A DNA stretch of 18,458 nt from SFTJ01 sp051871555 (GTDB lineage: Bacteria; Bacteroidota; Bacteroidia; Bacteroidales; Muribaculaceae). Location: contig JBJECZ010000158.1 of assembly GCA_051871555.1 (NCBI GenBank), positions 1-18,458 on the forward strand. The letters run 5' to 3'. The notes below the pieces were generated by a model. It saw nothing but the letters and a program-made list of their open reading frames with translations. It made no database searches and was not told the origin of the DNA. The stretch's first letter is position 1; each line of letters begins with the position of its first letter. Both the position numbers and the translations under genes were made by a program. Shown here in pieces: positions 1-8,260 of the stretch.

Positions 1-296
1 ATAAATCCATAAAAATGTGGATAAAAATGTTAATGATTACTAAATGCGGAAAATATGTGTCTTGAGGGACATATCACATTCGTCCGCCAAGGTGAATTAG
101 AAGCTGTGTGCCGTGACTGCGACCTTGCAGCAGATAATAGCACATGCATACACGCAAGGATGATAAAAATATTGAAAATAAGTTAAAGAAACCTAAATCA
201 AGTCGAATTGTAGCTGGTTATTAAATTTTGTTTGCTAACTTTCCGTGAATTTTTAATACCAATTTTTATCATAAACCGTTTTTCAAACAATCAGAG
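1..296. other. Upstream intergenic/leader region of the first operon
   Basis: Mostly AT-rich non-coding DNA before the first large gene. Positions 9-18 and 21-30 carry a 10-bp direct repeat (ATAAAAATGT) on a 12-bp period. The stretch from about 60 to 165 is visibly richer in G+C than its flanks and contains one short ORF, listed separately. The final 110 bases are AT-rich and presumably hold the promoter. TAACTTTC at 236-243 is one mismatch from the Bacteroidetes -7 element TAnnTTTG, but no well-spaced -33 element was found, so no promoter is called. No tRNA or terminator hairpin was recognised. Confidence 0.5.
55..186 (+). CDS. Possible 43-aa Cys-containing small ORF, unknown function
   Basis: An ATG at 55 opens a 43-codon frame ending in TAA at 184-186. 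The product contains CRDCDLAADNSTC, a CxxC followed nine residues later by a third Cys, which resembles half of a zinc-binding or redox motif. The sequence composition is more coding-like than the AT-rich DNA either side, and stops lie upstream in the same frame, so the ORF is complete rather than a truncated tail. I do not recognise a family. It could be a genuine microprotein, a relic of a decayed gene, or chance. It lies 110 bp upstream of the GHL10 gene on the same strand. Confidence 0.2.
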   Translation: MCLEGHITFVRQGELEAVCRDCDLAADNSTCIHARMIKILKIS

Positions 297-3077
297 ATGA
301 CAATCAATTTAAAAAAGATTATTTTGGCAGTGTTGGTGCTGTGCAGTGTGAGCGCCATGGCAGCCGTCGACGAGTTGACTCCGAAACTCGAAATGCGTTC
401 GGCGTGGGTGGCTACAGTGTGGCGCTTAGATTGGCCTCAGTCCACTACCACGGGAAGCGAAAGCTCAATTAATAATCAGAAAGCTGAGATGACGCGTCTG
501 CTCGACTCGTTGGCAGTGAACAACTTCAACGCAGTGAATTTTCAGGTGCGCGGCATGAGCGACGCCATGTATAAATCGAGCTACGAGCCGTGGTCGGAAT
601 ACCTCACCGGCACACGAGGCAAGGACCCGGGTTGGGACCCTCTGGCGTTCGCTGTTGAGGAGTGCCACAAGCGCGGCATGGAGTGCCATGCGTGGGTGAA
701 TCCCTACAGGTTTAATTCGTCGTCAACCTCGGGCGGTCAAAGCGGCGACGTAACCGGCTACATTGAAAAAGGCTGGACCATCACCGGCGGTTCGGGGCTG
801 ATTCTCAACCCGGGGTTGAGCGAGGTGCAGGACCGCATTGTAGACATCTGCAAGGAAATTGTATTGAACTACGATGTCGACGGCATGCTCTTCGACGACT
901 ATTACTATAACAGCGCAGCCTTGAGCGAGGACTCCGGCATCTATAACGCCTACGTTGCGGCAGGCGGCACGCTCTCGCAAGCCGATTGGCGCCGCAAGAA
1001 CGTCACTGACCTCATGCGCAAGCTCTACAACATGTTTGAGAGCACAAAGCCGTGGATTCGGTTCGGTCAGGCTCCGCAAGGCACCACCTACACTTCGCAG
1101 GCGATGGCTGACAAATACGGCATCGAAAAATGTCCTGTGGGCTACGACAACAACTATGGCAGCCAGTATATCGACATCATGGAATGGTTCGATAACGGAT
1201 TGATTGACTATATTTCGCCGCAGGTGTATTGGACCATCGGCGCCGACAACGATTATAGCAAGATTGTGCCTTGGTGGGGCAAGGTGGTGCAGAAGTTTGG
1301 TCGCCACTTGTTCGTGTCGCACTCAATATCATCGCTCACCTCGTCGTCCGACGTCAGCTACTCCTCGGCATCGTCGCCAGGCTTGATTTCCTCGGAAGTG
1401 ATGCTGACATCGGCGATGGTCGACACCGACGTTAACCCCGACGACATCCTCGAGGCATCGGGTCCGAACAACAGCACATTCGCCGAGTTTGCCAACGAAA
1501 TAAAGATTAACCGCAACTCGTCGCTCAACGGCTCGTGCGGCTCGATATTCTATTCGGCAAAATACCTCTACACCCTTGGCACCAAACCGTCGTTCGCCCA
1601 CTTCCTCAAGCGACACGTGTTCTCGCACCCGGCGTTGTTGCCTGCCATGACGTGGAAGAGCGGCGCCACCGACCCTGGTGCGATTTCGAATTTCGTCTAC
1701 GACGAGGAAGGCACACTCACATGGGATGCGCTTGCCAACATGCGCTACACCGTATATGCCGTGCCTAATGGCATGTTGCCCGAGGCATTCGACAAGGGCA
1801 TCGACTATCTGATGGGTGTGGCTTACGGCACTTCGTTCACCGTGCCCGAAAAATATCGCAGCGGCTATTACTTTGCCGTTTGTCCTTACGACCGTTATGC
1901 CAACGAGTGGACTCCTACATTCTGGAAGCCTAATTACAGCGAAACACTTGCTGCACCCACGTTGACATCGCCGGCTACGGGCTTCGTCACCAACGAAGAC
2001 TTCACTTTCAAGTGGAGCGCCGTTGACGGTGCCGAGCGCTATGTTGTTGACTTCTCCACCGATGCCGATTTTGCCAAGATTGAAAAGTCGGCGCAAACCA
2101 CGGCATGCGAATTGCCGCTCGCCGATGTGTATAGCTACATCAGCAAGAACACCAATGTGTACTGGCGCGTACACTCGTCGGCAAAGGGCAAGAACGATGG
2201 CGTGTCGGAGAGCCGTTGGTTCAAGTTCACGCTCGTGGAGGTGACAAGCCCCGAAAACGGAGCCACCGACCTTGACCCGAAAGTGTCGTTTGCATGGTCG
2301 CAGTCGGTTCCCGGCGAAGAAGCCACCCTCGAGGTGTCGACCGATGAAGAATTCAGCACCATCGTGCTTAGCCAAACCAACCGACAAGGCTCGTATCAAG
2401 CCAAGGTGTACGAACTGCATCCGGTGACCAACTACTACGCACGCGTGGTGGTGAACGGCCGTGCATCTGACTATGTGACATTCCGCACCAAGGCAATGCC
2501 ATGCGAGGTGCCCACATTCAAGACTCCGCTTAACAATGGCACCTGCTACAGCAACGACCGCATCGAAATCAATCCGCAGGATGGCGCCGAATTTGTGATA
2601 ATACAAGTGGACAAGACCGACAGTTTCGGTTCGTCGAAAGCACAAAAGCAGCTCAGCGACTTTGTCACCGGCGTTGATGCATCTGAAATTAAAATTTCGC
2701 GAAAGAACCCGATGGAAGACGGCGTGACCTACTACGCCCGCGCCATGGCTAAGTATTACGATGATGGCTTGGTGCTGCGCGAAACCGATTGGAGCGACGT
2801 AATCACGTTTGTTTATAGCAGCCAAGAGAGCGGCATCGACGACGTCAGCGCCGACGCCGGCAGCATTGCCATTGTGGGCAACGAACTGCTCATCGCGCTG
2901 CCAACAGCCAAGCCTGTTGCTGTTTCGGCAACCACTATGCTCGGCACCACAAAGCAGCTATATGCTGCCAGCGTGGCACAGACTACTGTAAGCCTCAGCG
3001 AGTTGCCTGCAGGAATGTATGTTATTAGCGTGAAAGTGGGCGGCGAAATGCATGCGCTGAAGTTCGTGAAGCACTAA
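297..3077 (+). CDS. Secreted GHL10 (DUF187) glycoside hydrolase with Fn3 repeats and sorting tail
   Basis: A predicted secreted hydrolase of 926 aa. Residues 1-22 form a signal peptide (KK n-region, hydrophobic core, cleavage after AMA). Residues about 32-440 are a GHL10/DUF187 TIM-barrel-type domain: MRSAWVATVWRLDWP at the start, FQVRGMSDAMYKSSYEPWS near 82-100, HAWVNPYR near 131-138, and the acidic strand YDVDGMLFDDYYY at 192-204, which probably carries catalytic Asp residues. Three to four fibronectin-III-like modules follow (about 445-545, 550-645, 648-730, 735-845). The last roughly 70 residues resemble a T9SS type A sorting domain (LPAGMYVISVKVGG near the end), so export to the surface or medium is likely. 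E. coli DigH (YddW), a family member, cleaves peptide-free peptidoglycan; the substrate here is inferred, not shown. It is first in an apparent operon with a propeller protein and an amidase. ATG 297 is chosen because it directly precedes the signal peptide. Confidence 0.9.
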   Translation: MTINLKKIILAVLVLCSVSAMAAVDELTPKLEMRSAWVATVWRLDWPQSTTTGSESSINNQKAEMTRLLDSLAVNNFNAVNFQVRGMSDAMYKSSYEPWSEYLTGTRGKDPGWDPLAFAVEECHKRGMECHAWVNPYRFNSSSTSGGQSGDVTGYIEKGWTITGGSGLILNPGLSEVQDRIVDICKEIVLNYDVDGMLFDDYYYNSAALSEDSGIYNAYVAAGGTLSQADWRRKNVTDLMRKLYNMFESTKPWIRFGQAPQGTTYTSQAMADKYGIEKCPVGYDNNYGSQYIDIMEWFDNGLIDYISPQVYWTIGADNDYSKIVPWWGKVVQKFGRHLFVSHSISSLTSSSDVSYSSASSPGLISSEVMLTSAMVDTDVNPDDILEASGPNNSTFAEFANEIKINRNSSLNGSCGSIFYSAKYLYTLGTKPSFAHFLKRHVFSHPALLPAMTWKSGATDPGAISNFVYDEEGTLTWDALANMRYTVYAVPNGMLPEAFDKGIDYLMGVAYGTSFTVPEKYRSGYYFAVCPYDRYANEWTPTFWKPNYSETLAAPTLTSPATGFVTNEDFTFKWSAVDGAERYVVDFSTDADFAKIEKSAQTTACELPLADVYSYISKNTNVYWRVHSSAKGKNDGVSESRWFKFTLVEVTSPENGATDLDPKVSFAWSQSVPGEEATLEVSTDEEFSTIVLSQTNRQGSYQAKVYELHPVTNYYARVVVNGRASDYVTFRTKAMPCEVPTFKTPLNNGTCYSNDRIEINPQDGAEFVIIQVDKTDSFGSSKAQKQLSDFVTGVDASEIKISRKNPMEDGVTYYARAMAKYYDDGLVLRETDWSDVITFVYSSQESGIDDVSADAGSIAIVGNELLIALPTAKPVAVSATTMLGTTKQLYAASVAQTTVSLSELPAGMYVISVKVGGEMHALKFVKH

Positions 3078-3128
3078 TCAATTATGGAATTATTAATCAA
3101 TTAACCTATATACCATTTATTTAACGAC

Positions 3129-4037
3129 ATGAGAAAAATTGTTCTTACAATGGCATTAGCCATGGCAAGTGCGTCGTTGTTTGCGCAGGTGCTCGATGTG
3201 GCGTCGATTGAAAAAATCGACATCAAGGGCGCCGGCAAAAGCGTGGTGACGGGCATCAGCCCCAAGGGCAACTACCTGTTGCTGTCGGATGCGCAGCTCA
3301 ATGGCTTGGCAAAGTACGACTTGACGACAAAAACAGTTGAGGTGATTTCGAATGCTCGCAGCGCAGGCATGAATGTGGCAATTTCGAGCGACGGCAACAG
3401 CTTGGCGTATCGCGAGGACAGCTACGTCGACGGGTTGCGTTATTCCGACCTCAAGGTGCGCGACCTTACAAGCGGCGCAAGCCGTCAGTTGGCAAAGGGT
3501 GTTCGCAACCTGAATGCAGTAAGCCTGCAAGGCAAAACAGCAGTGATGGTGGCAGGCGGACGCATGACCAAGGCTGCAACCGTGGGTGGCAGAGCTGCCC
3601 GCAAGACGGCGCCGGTGGCTTCGATTGTCAACAGTCAGCTGGTGCTCGACGTGAACGGCCGCACCACCACATTGTCGCCAAACGGCACCGAGCACAGCTA
3701 CATTTGGCCATCGGTGTCGCCCGACGGCACCAAGGTGTGCTATTTTGTGTGCGGACGCGGCTGCTATGTTTGCGACCTCAAGGGAAACATCGTGGCTGAA
3801 CTGGGCAAGCTGCATGCGGCAAAGTGGCTCGACAATAACACCATAGTGGCGATGAACGACACCGATAACGGCGTGGTAATCACTTCGTCGGCAATTGTGG
3901 CTGCTTCGCTCGACGGCAAGCGCCAAACACTCACCGATGCAAGCATGAAAGCAATGTATCCCTACGCCAGCGCCGACGGCAAGAAAGTGGTGTTCACCAC
4001 CGACGAAGGCGAAACCTATATGATTAACATAAAATGA
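3129..4037 (+). CDS. Secreted TolB/PD40-like beta-propeller protein
   Basis: A 302-aa protein with a signal peptide (MRKIVLTMALAMASASLFAQ) and no lipobox or membrane segment, so it is probably periplasmic. The mature part is built of WD40-like PD40/TolB blades: recurring ISPKGNYLLL, ISSDGNSLAYRED, VSPDGTKVCYFV and SADGKKVVFTTDEG, the usual S-x-DG-x-x-hydrophobic signature. Only about five or six blades fit in this length. Around residues 138-165 a basic, low-complexity stretch (GGRMTKAATVGGRAARK) interrupts the blades. It starts 51 bp after the GHL10 gene, and its TGA overlaps the ATG of the amidase gene (ATGA), indicating co-transcription and probably translational coupling. Such propellers are usually binding or scaffold proteins; helping the adjacent wall hydrolases is inference. 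No catalytic residues are recognised. Confidence 0.8.
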   Translation: MRKIVLTMALAMASASLFAQVLDVASIEKIDIKGAGKSVVTGISPKGNYLLLSDAQLNGLAKYDLTTKTVEVISNARSAGMNVAISSDGNSLAYREDSYVDGLRYSDLKVRDLTSGASRQLAKGVRNLNAVSLQGKTAVMVAGGRMTKAATVGGRAARKTAPVASIVNSQLVLDVNGRTTTLSPNGTEHSYIWPSVSPDGTKVCYFVCGRGCYVCDLKGNIVAELGKLHAAKWLDNNTIVAMNDTDNGVVITSSAIVAASLDGKRQTLTDASMKAMYPYASADGKKVVFTTDEGETYMINIK

Positions 4038-7000
4038 AAGGACAAGCCATGAATACGATGAAGAAACTTTTATTTTTTGCGGCAGCATCGGTGATGACTG
4101 TTGCTACGGCTCTTGCCGGTGGCGACCTTTCGAAGACTCAGGCTCGCATCTACATCAATCCCGGTCACGGCAGTTGGGGTCCTAACGACCGCAACCTTGC
4201 CACCATCAACCATGCCATAGGCGACACATGTGGCTTCTACGAGTCGAACACCAACCTTTGGAAAGCCCTTAAGATGGGTTCTACGCTCGAAAAATGGGGC
4301 GTGCCCAAGGCTAACATTAAATATTCGCGCGTGAAGAACGGACCGTACCCCTATGTTAGCGGCGCCGCCAATGAAGACCTTTATAACCGCGACCTCACCG
4401 AGATTGCTGAAGAATGTAACGCGTTCAACACCGACTACTTCCTGTCGATTCACTCCGACGCCGCCACCGATGGCGCCGCCACCAACCGTGCGCTGCTCAT
4501 CTACAACGGCTACAGCGTGCCGGCAGCCGACAACGAGAACATGTGGGAAGGCACTCGTTCGCTGGAATATCAGCAAACCAGCCGCGCCATGGCTGAAACG
4601 CTGTGGCCCATTCTGGTGTCGAACGGCGTTGAGGTGTACACCAGCAAAGACATGAGCACCTACATCGTGGGCGACTTGACTTTCTACTACGGCTATAAAA
4701 CCCCTGCCGACAACGCCAAGAACGCTGCCGGATACTTGGGTGTGCTTCGCCGCAACACTTGCAACGGATTCCTCTCGGAGGGCTATTGCCACACCTATCA
4801 GCCTGCTCGCCACCGTGCGCTCAACCGCGATTTCTGCGGTCAGGAAGGTGTGCGCTATGCACGCGCCGTGGCTGAGTGGTTCGGTTGGGAAACCGAATCG
4901 ACCGGCTACATCATGGGTGCCGTGAAAGACCTTCACGAGGTGTTCTCGCACACCGTATTCCATCCCAACACCAGTTCGCTCGACATCTATAAACCAATCA
5001 ACGGCGCTGTGGTTACACTCTACAAGTCTGGCGAGAAAGTGGCTGATTACACTTGCGACAACGAGTATAACGGCATCTTCGTGTTCGAAAACCTCGAGCC
5101 TGGCGACGATTACACCCTCGAGGTGAAAGCCGAAGGCTATAAGTCGAACGTTGCACTCGATGAGGAATATGGCCGAGAGGCGCCAAAATATAGCGTAAAA
5201 GCCAACGAAACCACCTATATGACCATTCAACTTGAGGTGGAAGGCTATGTTGAGAATCCTACATACAACTATCCCGAACCTATTCAGGAAGAGTGGTTGA
5301 ATGTGATGAATAAATACGAAATGCGCAAGGATTTCGTGAAAAAGAGCATCGATGTGCTTTCGGGCAAAACCATCCGCCGCGAGGTGGCTAAGGGCGATTC
5401 AACCTATGTGCTTGCCCTTGACGAAGCCAACAAACCATACATATATTGCTTCGACGCTCGCACTCAGGATATGCTGTTTGAGGTGAGCACCGAGGGCGTG
5501 GGCACATCGGGCGACGCCAACGAGGTGCTGCCTATCAGCGACATCGCGTTCACCAGCGACTCGATTTTGGTGGCTTGCAACCAGGTGAAGACGTCGTTCA
5601 CCCCGTCGGGCGTGTTCCGCACCTACAAGTGGCAACGCCACAAGACCACCCGTGCTCCTGAGGGCAAACCGCTCGAGTGGTTCACTTCGGCTACCAACTA
5701 CACCAGCGGCAATTTCACCAGCGCTGTCACCGGCACCACTTTTGCAGTGAACGGCCGAAGCGACGATTGCGTGGTTGCCACTACGGCTCAAACCACAGGC
5801 TCGAGCAAGGAGGTGCGCATACCATTGTTCACCATAACGCGCAAGGGCTTGTTGGGCACAATTCGCAATCAGGACAAGACACACTTCACCGAGGCGCTGC
5901 TTGGTGCCGACTATAAGCTGGCAGCATCGCCTTATGGCGACAAAGCCTTTGTGATTGACGGCTCTAACACCACACCGTTTGAATTCTCGATGGGCGGCGA
6001 CGTGGCTGCTCCGGTGTATGGCTCAAAGCTCAGCGCCGACGTCATGCCGGTTGCCGTGAACGGTGCCACATTCTTCAGATATGCCAAGCATACGCTCATG
6101 GTTGTGCCAACTGTTGCCGATGGCGCGTATAGCGGCGTTCAGCTCTACGATGTCACCAACGGTCTCGACAAGGCTGCCCTTATCGAAACCACCGAAACCA
6201 CTGTGGCAGGTGCTGCTTCGTCGACCTACGCCAATGCCTATTCGGGCGTTAACGGCGCCGACATCTCGCTCTATCTTAGCAATAACGCCGAGGTGAGTCG
6301 ATTCACCACCGAAGGTGTTGAGCAGAACTATGTGAACAACATCTTTGCCTTTGATTTGGCATCGGAACAAACCGCCGATGGCTATAACTTCACATTCACT
6401 TCGAACGAAAACAGCAGCCGCGGCGGCAGAATAGTGTTCTACGATGCGGCATCTGGCGAGGAGGTGGGCGAAATTGCCATCAGCAGTATCACTCGTGGCG
6501 AAAACAGCGTGGCTGTTGCTGCCGACGATGTTCCGGGCGTTGTCGATCAAAACCTCAAGTGGGCTGTGGAAGTTGAAGCCGACAATGTGGCTATTATTCG
6601 CAACCTGCTGTCGAAAGACGACTATAAGCTCAATCGCGCCTATGTTGCTGTCGATGCTTCGCCTATTAGCCCGAAATTCGGTTCGTTGTATGTGTCGGAT
6701 TATGCCGGTGCAAGCAATGCATCGAATGGTGTTTATGTCTACGATGCGCTCTACAATCGTGTCAACGACACACCAATCAACACCCCGGCATTCAACACCA
6801 ACGCCACTTTGGACATCAGTTCAAATGGCAACGTGTTTGTGACCGATGCGGTGGCTGACCGTGCAGGTTTGTGGACAATGCCGTGCGGCGACACTCAAAG
6901 CGGGTTTACACAGTTCTTCGAAGGCGAGAATGCTTCGGGCATCATCACCTCGGGCGGTGCCGAAGTGGCTGGCATCACCACCAGCGTGGCGTTCCGCGGC

Positions 7001-7771
7001 ACGGGTGCCGACGAAAAGATGTATGCTTTTGTGAAGACCTCGTCGGGCAAATACGCTATCAACATCTACAACATCGGTGGCGCCAACGGTTTGGCAGCAA
7101 CAACTTGGGGCGTGGCTCCGAGCAAGGTGCTCACTCTGCCGTTCACTGCCGAAAGCGATGCTACTATTGTGCCGGTTGAGCAGGGTGTATGGCTTTGCCA
7201 GACCATCAGTTCGCAGAGCAACACCGAGAATAAGCCTACACTGCTCTTCATCAACTACGAAGGGGAAATCACGTTCAACCAAGGCATGCTCGCCAATAAG
7301 CCGTTGCTCAGCGGAGCCGGTGGTAGCGCAATGTGCGTGAGCCGCGACGAATCCACATTGGTGGTGAACGACGAAAATGGCTTGTTCCAGTTCTTCGACG
7401 TTACATTCAGTGGCACCACGCCAACACTCACGCCTCGTTATAGCTACGAACATGGCATCGGTGTTGCTTCGCGTCGCCTGTTAGACGGAAAATACATCGA
7501 GCAAATGGCATTTGACTATGCCGGCAACCTTGTGGCTTCGGGCCATTACCTTGGCGTGTTCACCATCCCTACCGACGACAACCGCTGCCTTGTGCCTGCC
7601 GCTGACATTATCGTGAAAACAAGCGATATTCGTGGTGTAGAGGCTGACGATGCCGACGAGAATGCTCCGGTTGAATACTTCAACCTGCAGGGCGTGAAAG
7701 TTGAGAAGCCCGAGAATGGCATCTTCATCAAGCGTCAAGGCAAGAAAGTTGAGAAAGTGATTATTCAATAA
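4034..7771 (+). CDS. Large secreted N-acetylmuramoyl-L-alanine amidase (Amidase_3) with propeller-like C-terminus
   Basis: A 1245-aa secreted protein. Three in-frame ATGs (4034, 4049, 4058) precede the signal peptide; 4034 overlaps the previous stop, while 4049 has AAAGGA a few bases upstream and is an equally plausible start. Residues about 37-285 are an Amidase_3 zinc amidase: NPGHG (His45), FYES (Glu70) and SIHSDA (His140) fit the three zinc ligands, and LSEGYCH (Glu249) fits the catalytic Glu. It should cleave the MurNAc-L-Ala bond of peptidoglycan. Residues about 312-400 resemble a carboxypeptidase-regulatory-like beta-sandwich (INGAVVTLYKSGEKVADY). Residues about 430-1200 look like beta-propeller sequence (GSLYVSDYAG, DISSNGNVFVTDAVADRAG). 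The final 33 residues (FNLQGVKVEKPENGIFIKRQ) match short Bacteroidales sorting-like tails. Most of this family are far shorter, so the roughly 770-residue propeller-like region is unusual. It is the last gene of the operon. Confidence 0.9.
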   Translation: MKGQAMNTMKKLLFFAAASVMTVATALAGGDLSKTQARIYINPGHGSWGPNDRNLATINHAIGDTCGFYESNTNLWKALKMGSTLEKWGVPKANIKYSRVKNGPYPYVSGAANEDLYNRDLTEIAEECNAFNTDYFLSIHSDAATDGAATNRALLIYNGYSVPAADNENMWEGTRSLEYQQTSRAMAETLWPILVSNGVEVYTSKDMSTYIVGDLTFYYGYKTPADNAKNAAGYLGVLRRNTCNGFLSEGYCHTYQPARHRALNRDFCGQEGVRYARAVAEWFGWETESTGYIMGAVKDLHEVFSHTVFHPNTSSLDIYKPINGAVVTLYKSGEKVADYTCDNEYNGIFVFENLEPGDDYTLEVKAEGYKSNVALDEEYGREAPKYSVKANETTYMTIQLEVEGYVENPTYNYPEPIQEEWLNVMNKYEMRKDFVKKSIDVLSGKTIRREVAKGDSTYVLALDEANKPYIYCFDARTQDMLFEVSTEGVGTSGDANEVLPISDIAFTSDSILVACNQVKTSFTPSGVFRTYKWQRHKTTRAPEGKPLEWFTSATNYTSGNFTSAVTGTTFAVNGRSDDCVVATTAQTTGSSKEVRIPLFTITRKGLLGTIRNQDKTHFTEALLGADYKLAASPYGDKAFVIDGSNTTPFEFSMGGDVAAPVYGSKLSADVMPVAVNGATFFRYAKHTLMVVPTVADGAYSGVQLYDVTNGLDKAALIETTETTVAGAASSTYANAYSGVNGADISLYLSNNAEVSRFTTEGVEQNYVNNIFAFDLASEQTADGYNFTFTSNENSSRGGRIVFYDAASGEEVGEIAISSITRGENSVAVAADDVPGVVDQNLKWAVEVEADNVAIIRNLLSKDDYKLNRAYVAVDASPISPKFGSLYVSDYAGASNASNGVYVYDALYNRVNDTPINTPAFNTNATLDISSNGNVFVTDAVADRAGLWTMPCGDTQSGFTQFFEGENASGIITSGGAEVAGITTSVAFRGTGADEKMYAFVKTSSGKYAINIYNIGGANGLAATTWGVAPSKVLTLPFTAESDATIVPVEQGVWLCQTISSQSNTENKPTLLFINYEGEITFNQGMLANKPLLSGAGGSAMCVSRDESTLVVNDENGLFQFFDVTFSGTTPTLTPRYSYEHGIGVASRRLLDGKYIEQMAFDYAGNLVASGHYLGVFTIPTDDNRCLVPAADIIVKTSDIRGVEADDADENAPVEYFNLQGVKVEKPENGIFIKRQGKKVEKVIIQ

Positions 7772-7820
7772 CCCCGATGCCTCATTGCCGCTGCTCTGCG
7801 GTGAGTGAAGCGTAATACTA

Positions 7821-7854
7821 AAAAATGCTCAGTCCTCATGGATTGGGCATTTTT
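7821..7854 (+). terminator. Rho-independent terminator after the amidase gene
   Basis: A 15-bp stem, AAAAATGCTCAGTCC paired with GGATTGGGCATTTTT, contains two G-U wobbles and no mismatches, closes a TCAT tetraloop, and runs into a T-rich tail. It lies 50 bp after the amidase stop and should end the three-gene transcript. The A-rich left arm also gives partial bidirectionality. Confidence 0.85.
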
Positions 7855-8131
7855 GTTTAAAGCCATCGCCGCTGCAACTTGTGTGGGGCGTCCTCGACGG
7901 TCGCCATGGCAGCCAATATGCACGGTGGGTGATGCTATTGCATTGCGCCGTTGGCGGCTGATGGGCAGGCGGTTGGAATATTTTTTGTGGCGATAGCGTG
8001 TCATTCGCTTGATTATGTGAATAATTATTGCGAACTTTATGGCAACTTTCTCGGCTTGCCTCGAGAGTGTGAAATGAACAACCTTGCAGAAAACTGAACT
8101 AACTGACATAAAAAACCATAACCTTTTCGAT
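7855..8131. other. Intergenic region carrying the upstream part of repeat copy A
   Basis: No convincing gene lies between the terminator and the truncated rhaB ORF. The left half is GC-rich and unremarkable. From about 7959 onward it resembles the DNA upstream of the real rhaB gene (about 8880 onward), with two identical blocks described under the repeat entries. This segment presumably supplies the promoter of the truncated ORF and acetyltransferase pair. I could not place -33/-7 elements with confidence. Confidence 0.45.
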
Positions 8132-8213
8132 ATGTATTTTGCAGTAGATTTAGGTGCCACCAGCGGTCGCACCATAGTGGGAAAACTTGAGGACGGCAAA
8201 CTTGTGATGCGCG
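7981..8213 (+). repeat. Direct repeat copy A (rhaB upstream DNA plus first 27 codons)
   Basis: Partner of 8908-9206. Identical blocks are 7981-7998 = 8908-8925 (18 bp), 8006-8039 = 8933-8966 (34 bp) and 8120-8213 = 9113-9206 (94 bp). The DNA between the second and third blocks is diverged and shorter here (80 versus 146 bp). Weaker similarity extends left to about 7959 and right to about 8235. The 34-bp block includes the palindrome AATAATTATT (8020-8029). The 94-bp block spans 12 bases before the rhaB ATG and the first 27 codons, plus one base. Confidence 0.9.
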
Positions 8214-8260
8214 CAGCCACACTTTTTGTGAACACTGAAACTTACATAATGGTATCATGA
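8132..8260 (+). pseudogene. Truncated rhaB 5' fragment (42-codon ORF) overlapping the acetyltransferase start
   Basis: An ATG at 8132 begins a frame whose first 27 codons are base-for-base those of the downstream rhamnulokinase gene, including the N-terminal nucleotide-binding motif DLGATSGR. Similarity then decays and the frame continues with 15 unrelated codons to TGA at 8258-8260. This TGA overlaps the acetyltransferase ATG (8257-8259) as ATGA. It cannot encode a kinase: about 94% of RhaB is missing. It is either a duplication relic or a retained leader ORF that couples translation of the acetyltransferase. Which of these applies cannot be told from one sequence. Confidence 0.85.

Noticed and set aside
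1329..2825. 498-codon open frame antisense to the first GHL10 gene
   Set aside because: It mirrors a strongly coding + strand frame, has no recognisable domain and is rich in His, Arg and Val as expected of an antisense shadow of GC-balanced coding DNA.
3156..4088. 310-codon minus-strand frame opposite the propeller gene
   Set aside because: Covers the propeller coding frame and the amidase start; Cys/His-rich shadow composition with no family resemblance.
7805..7996. 63-codon + strand frame after the amidase gene
   Set aside because: It runs straight through the terminator hairpin and the repeat block and has no recognisable features.
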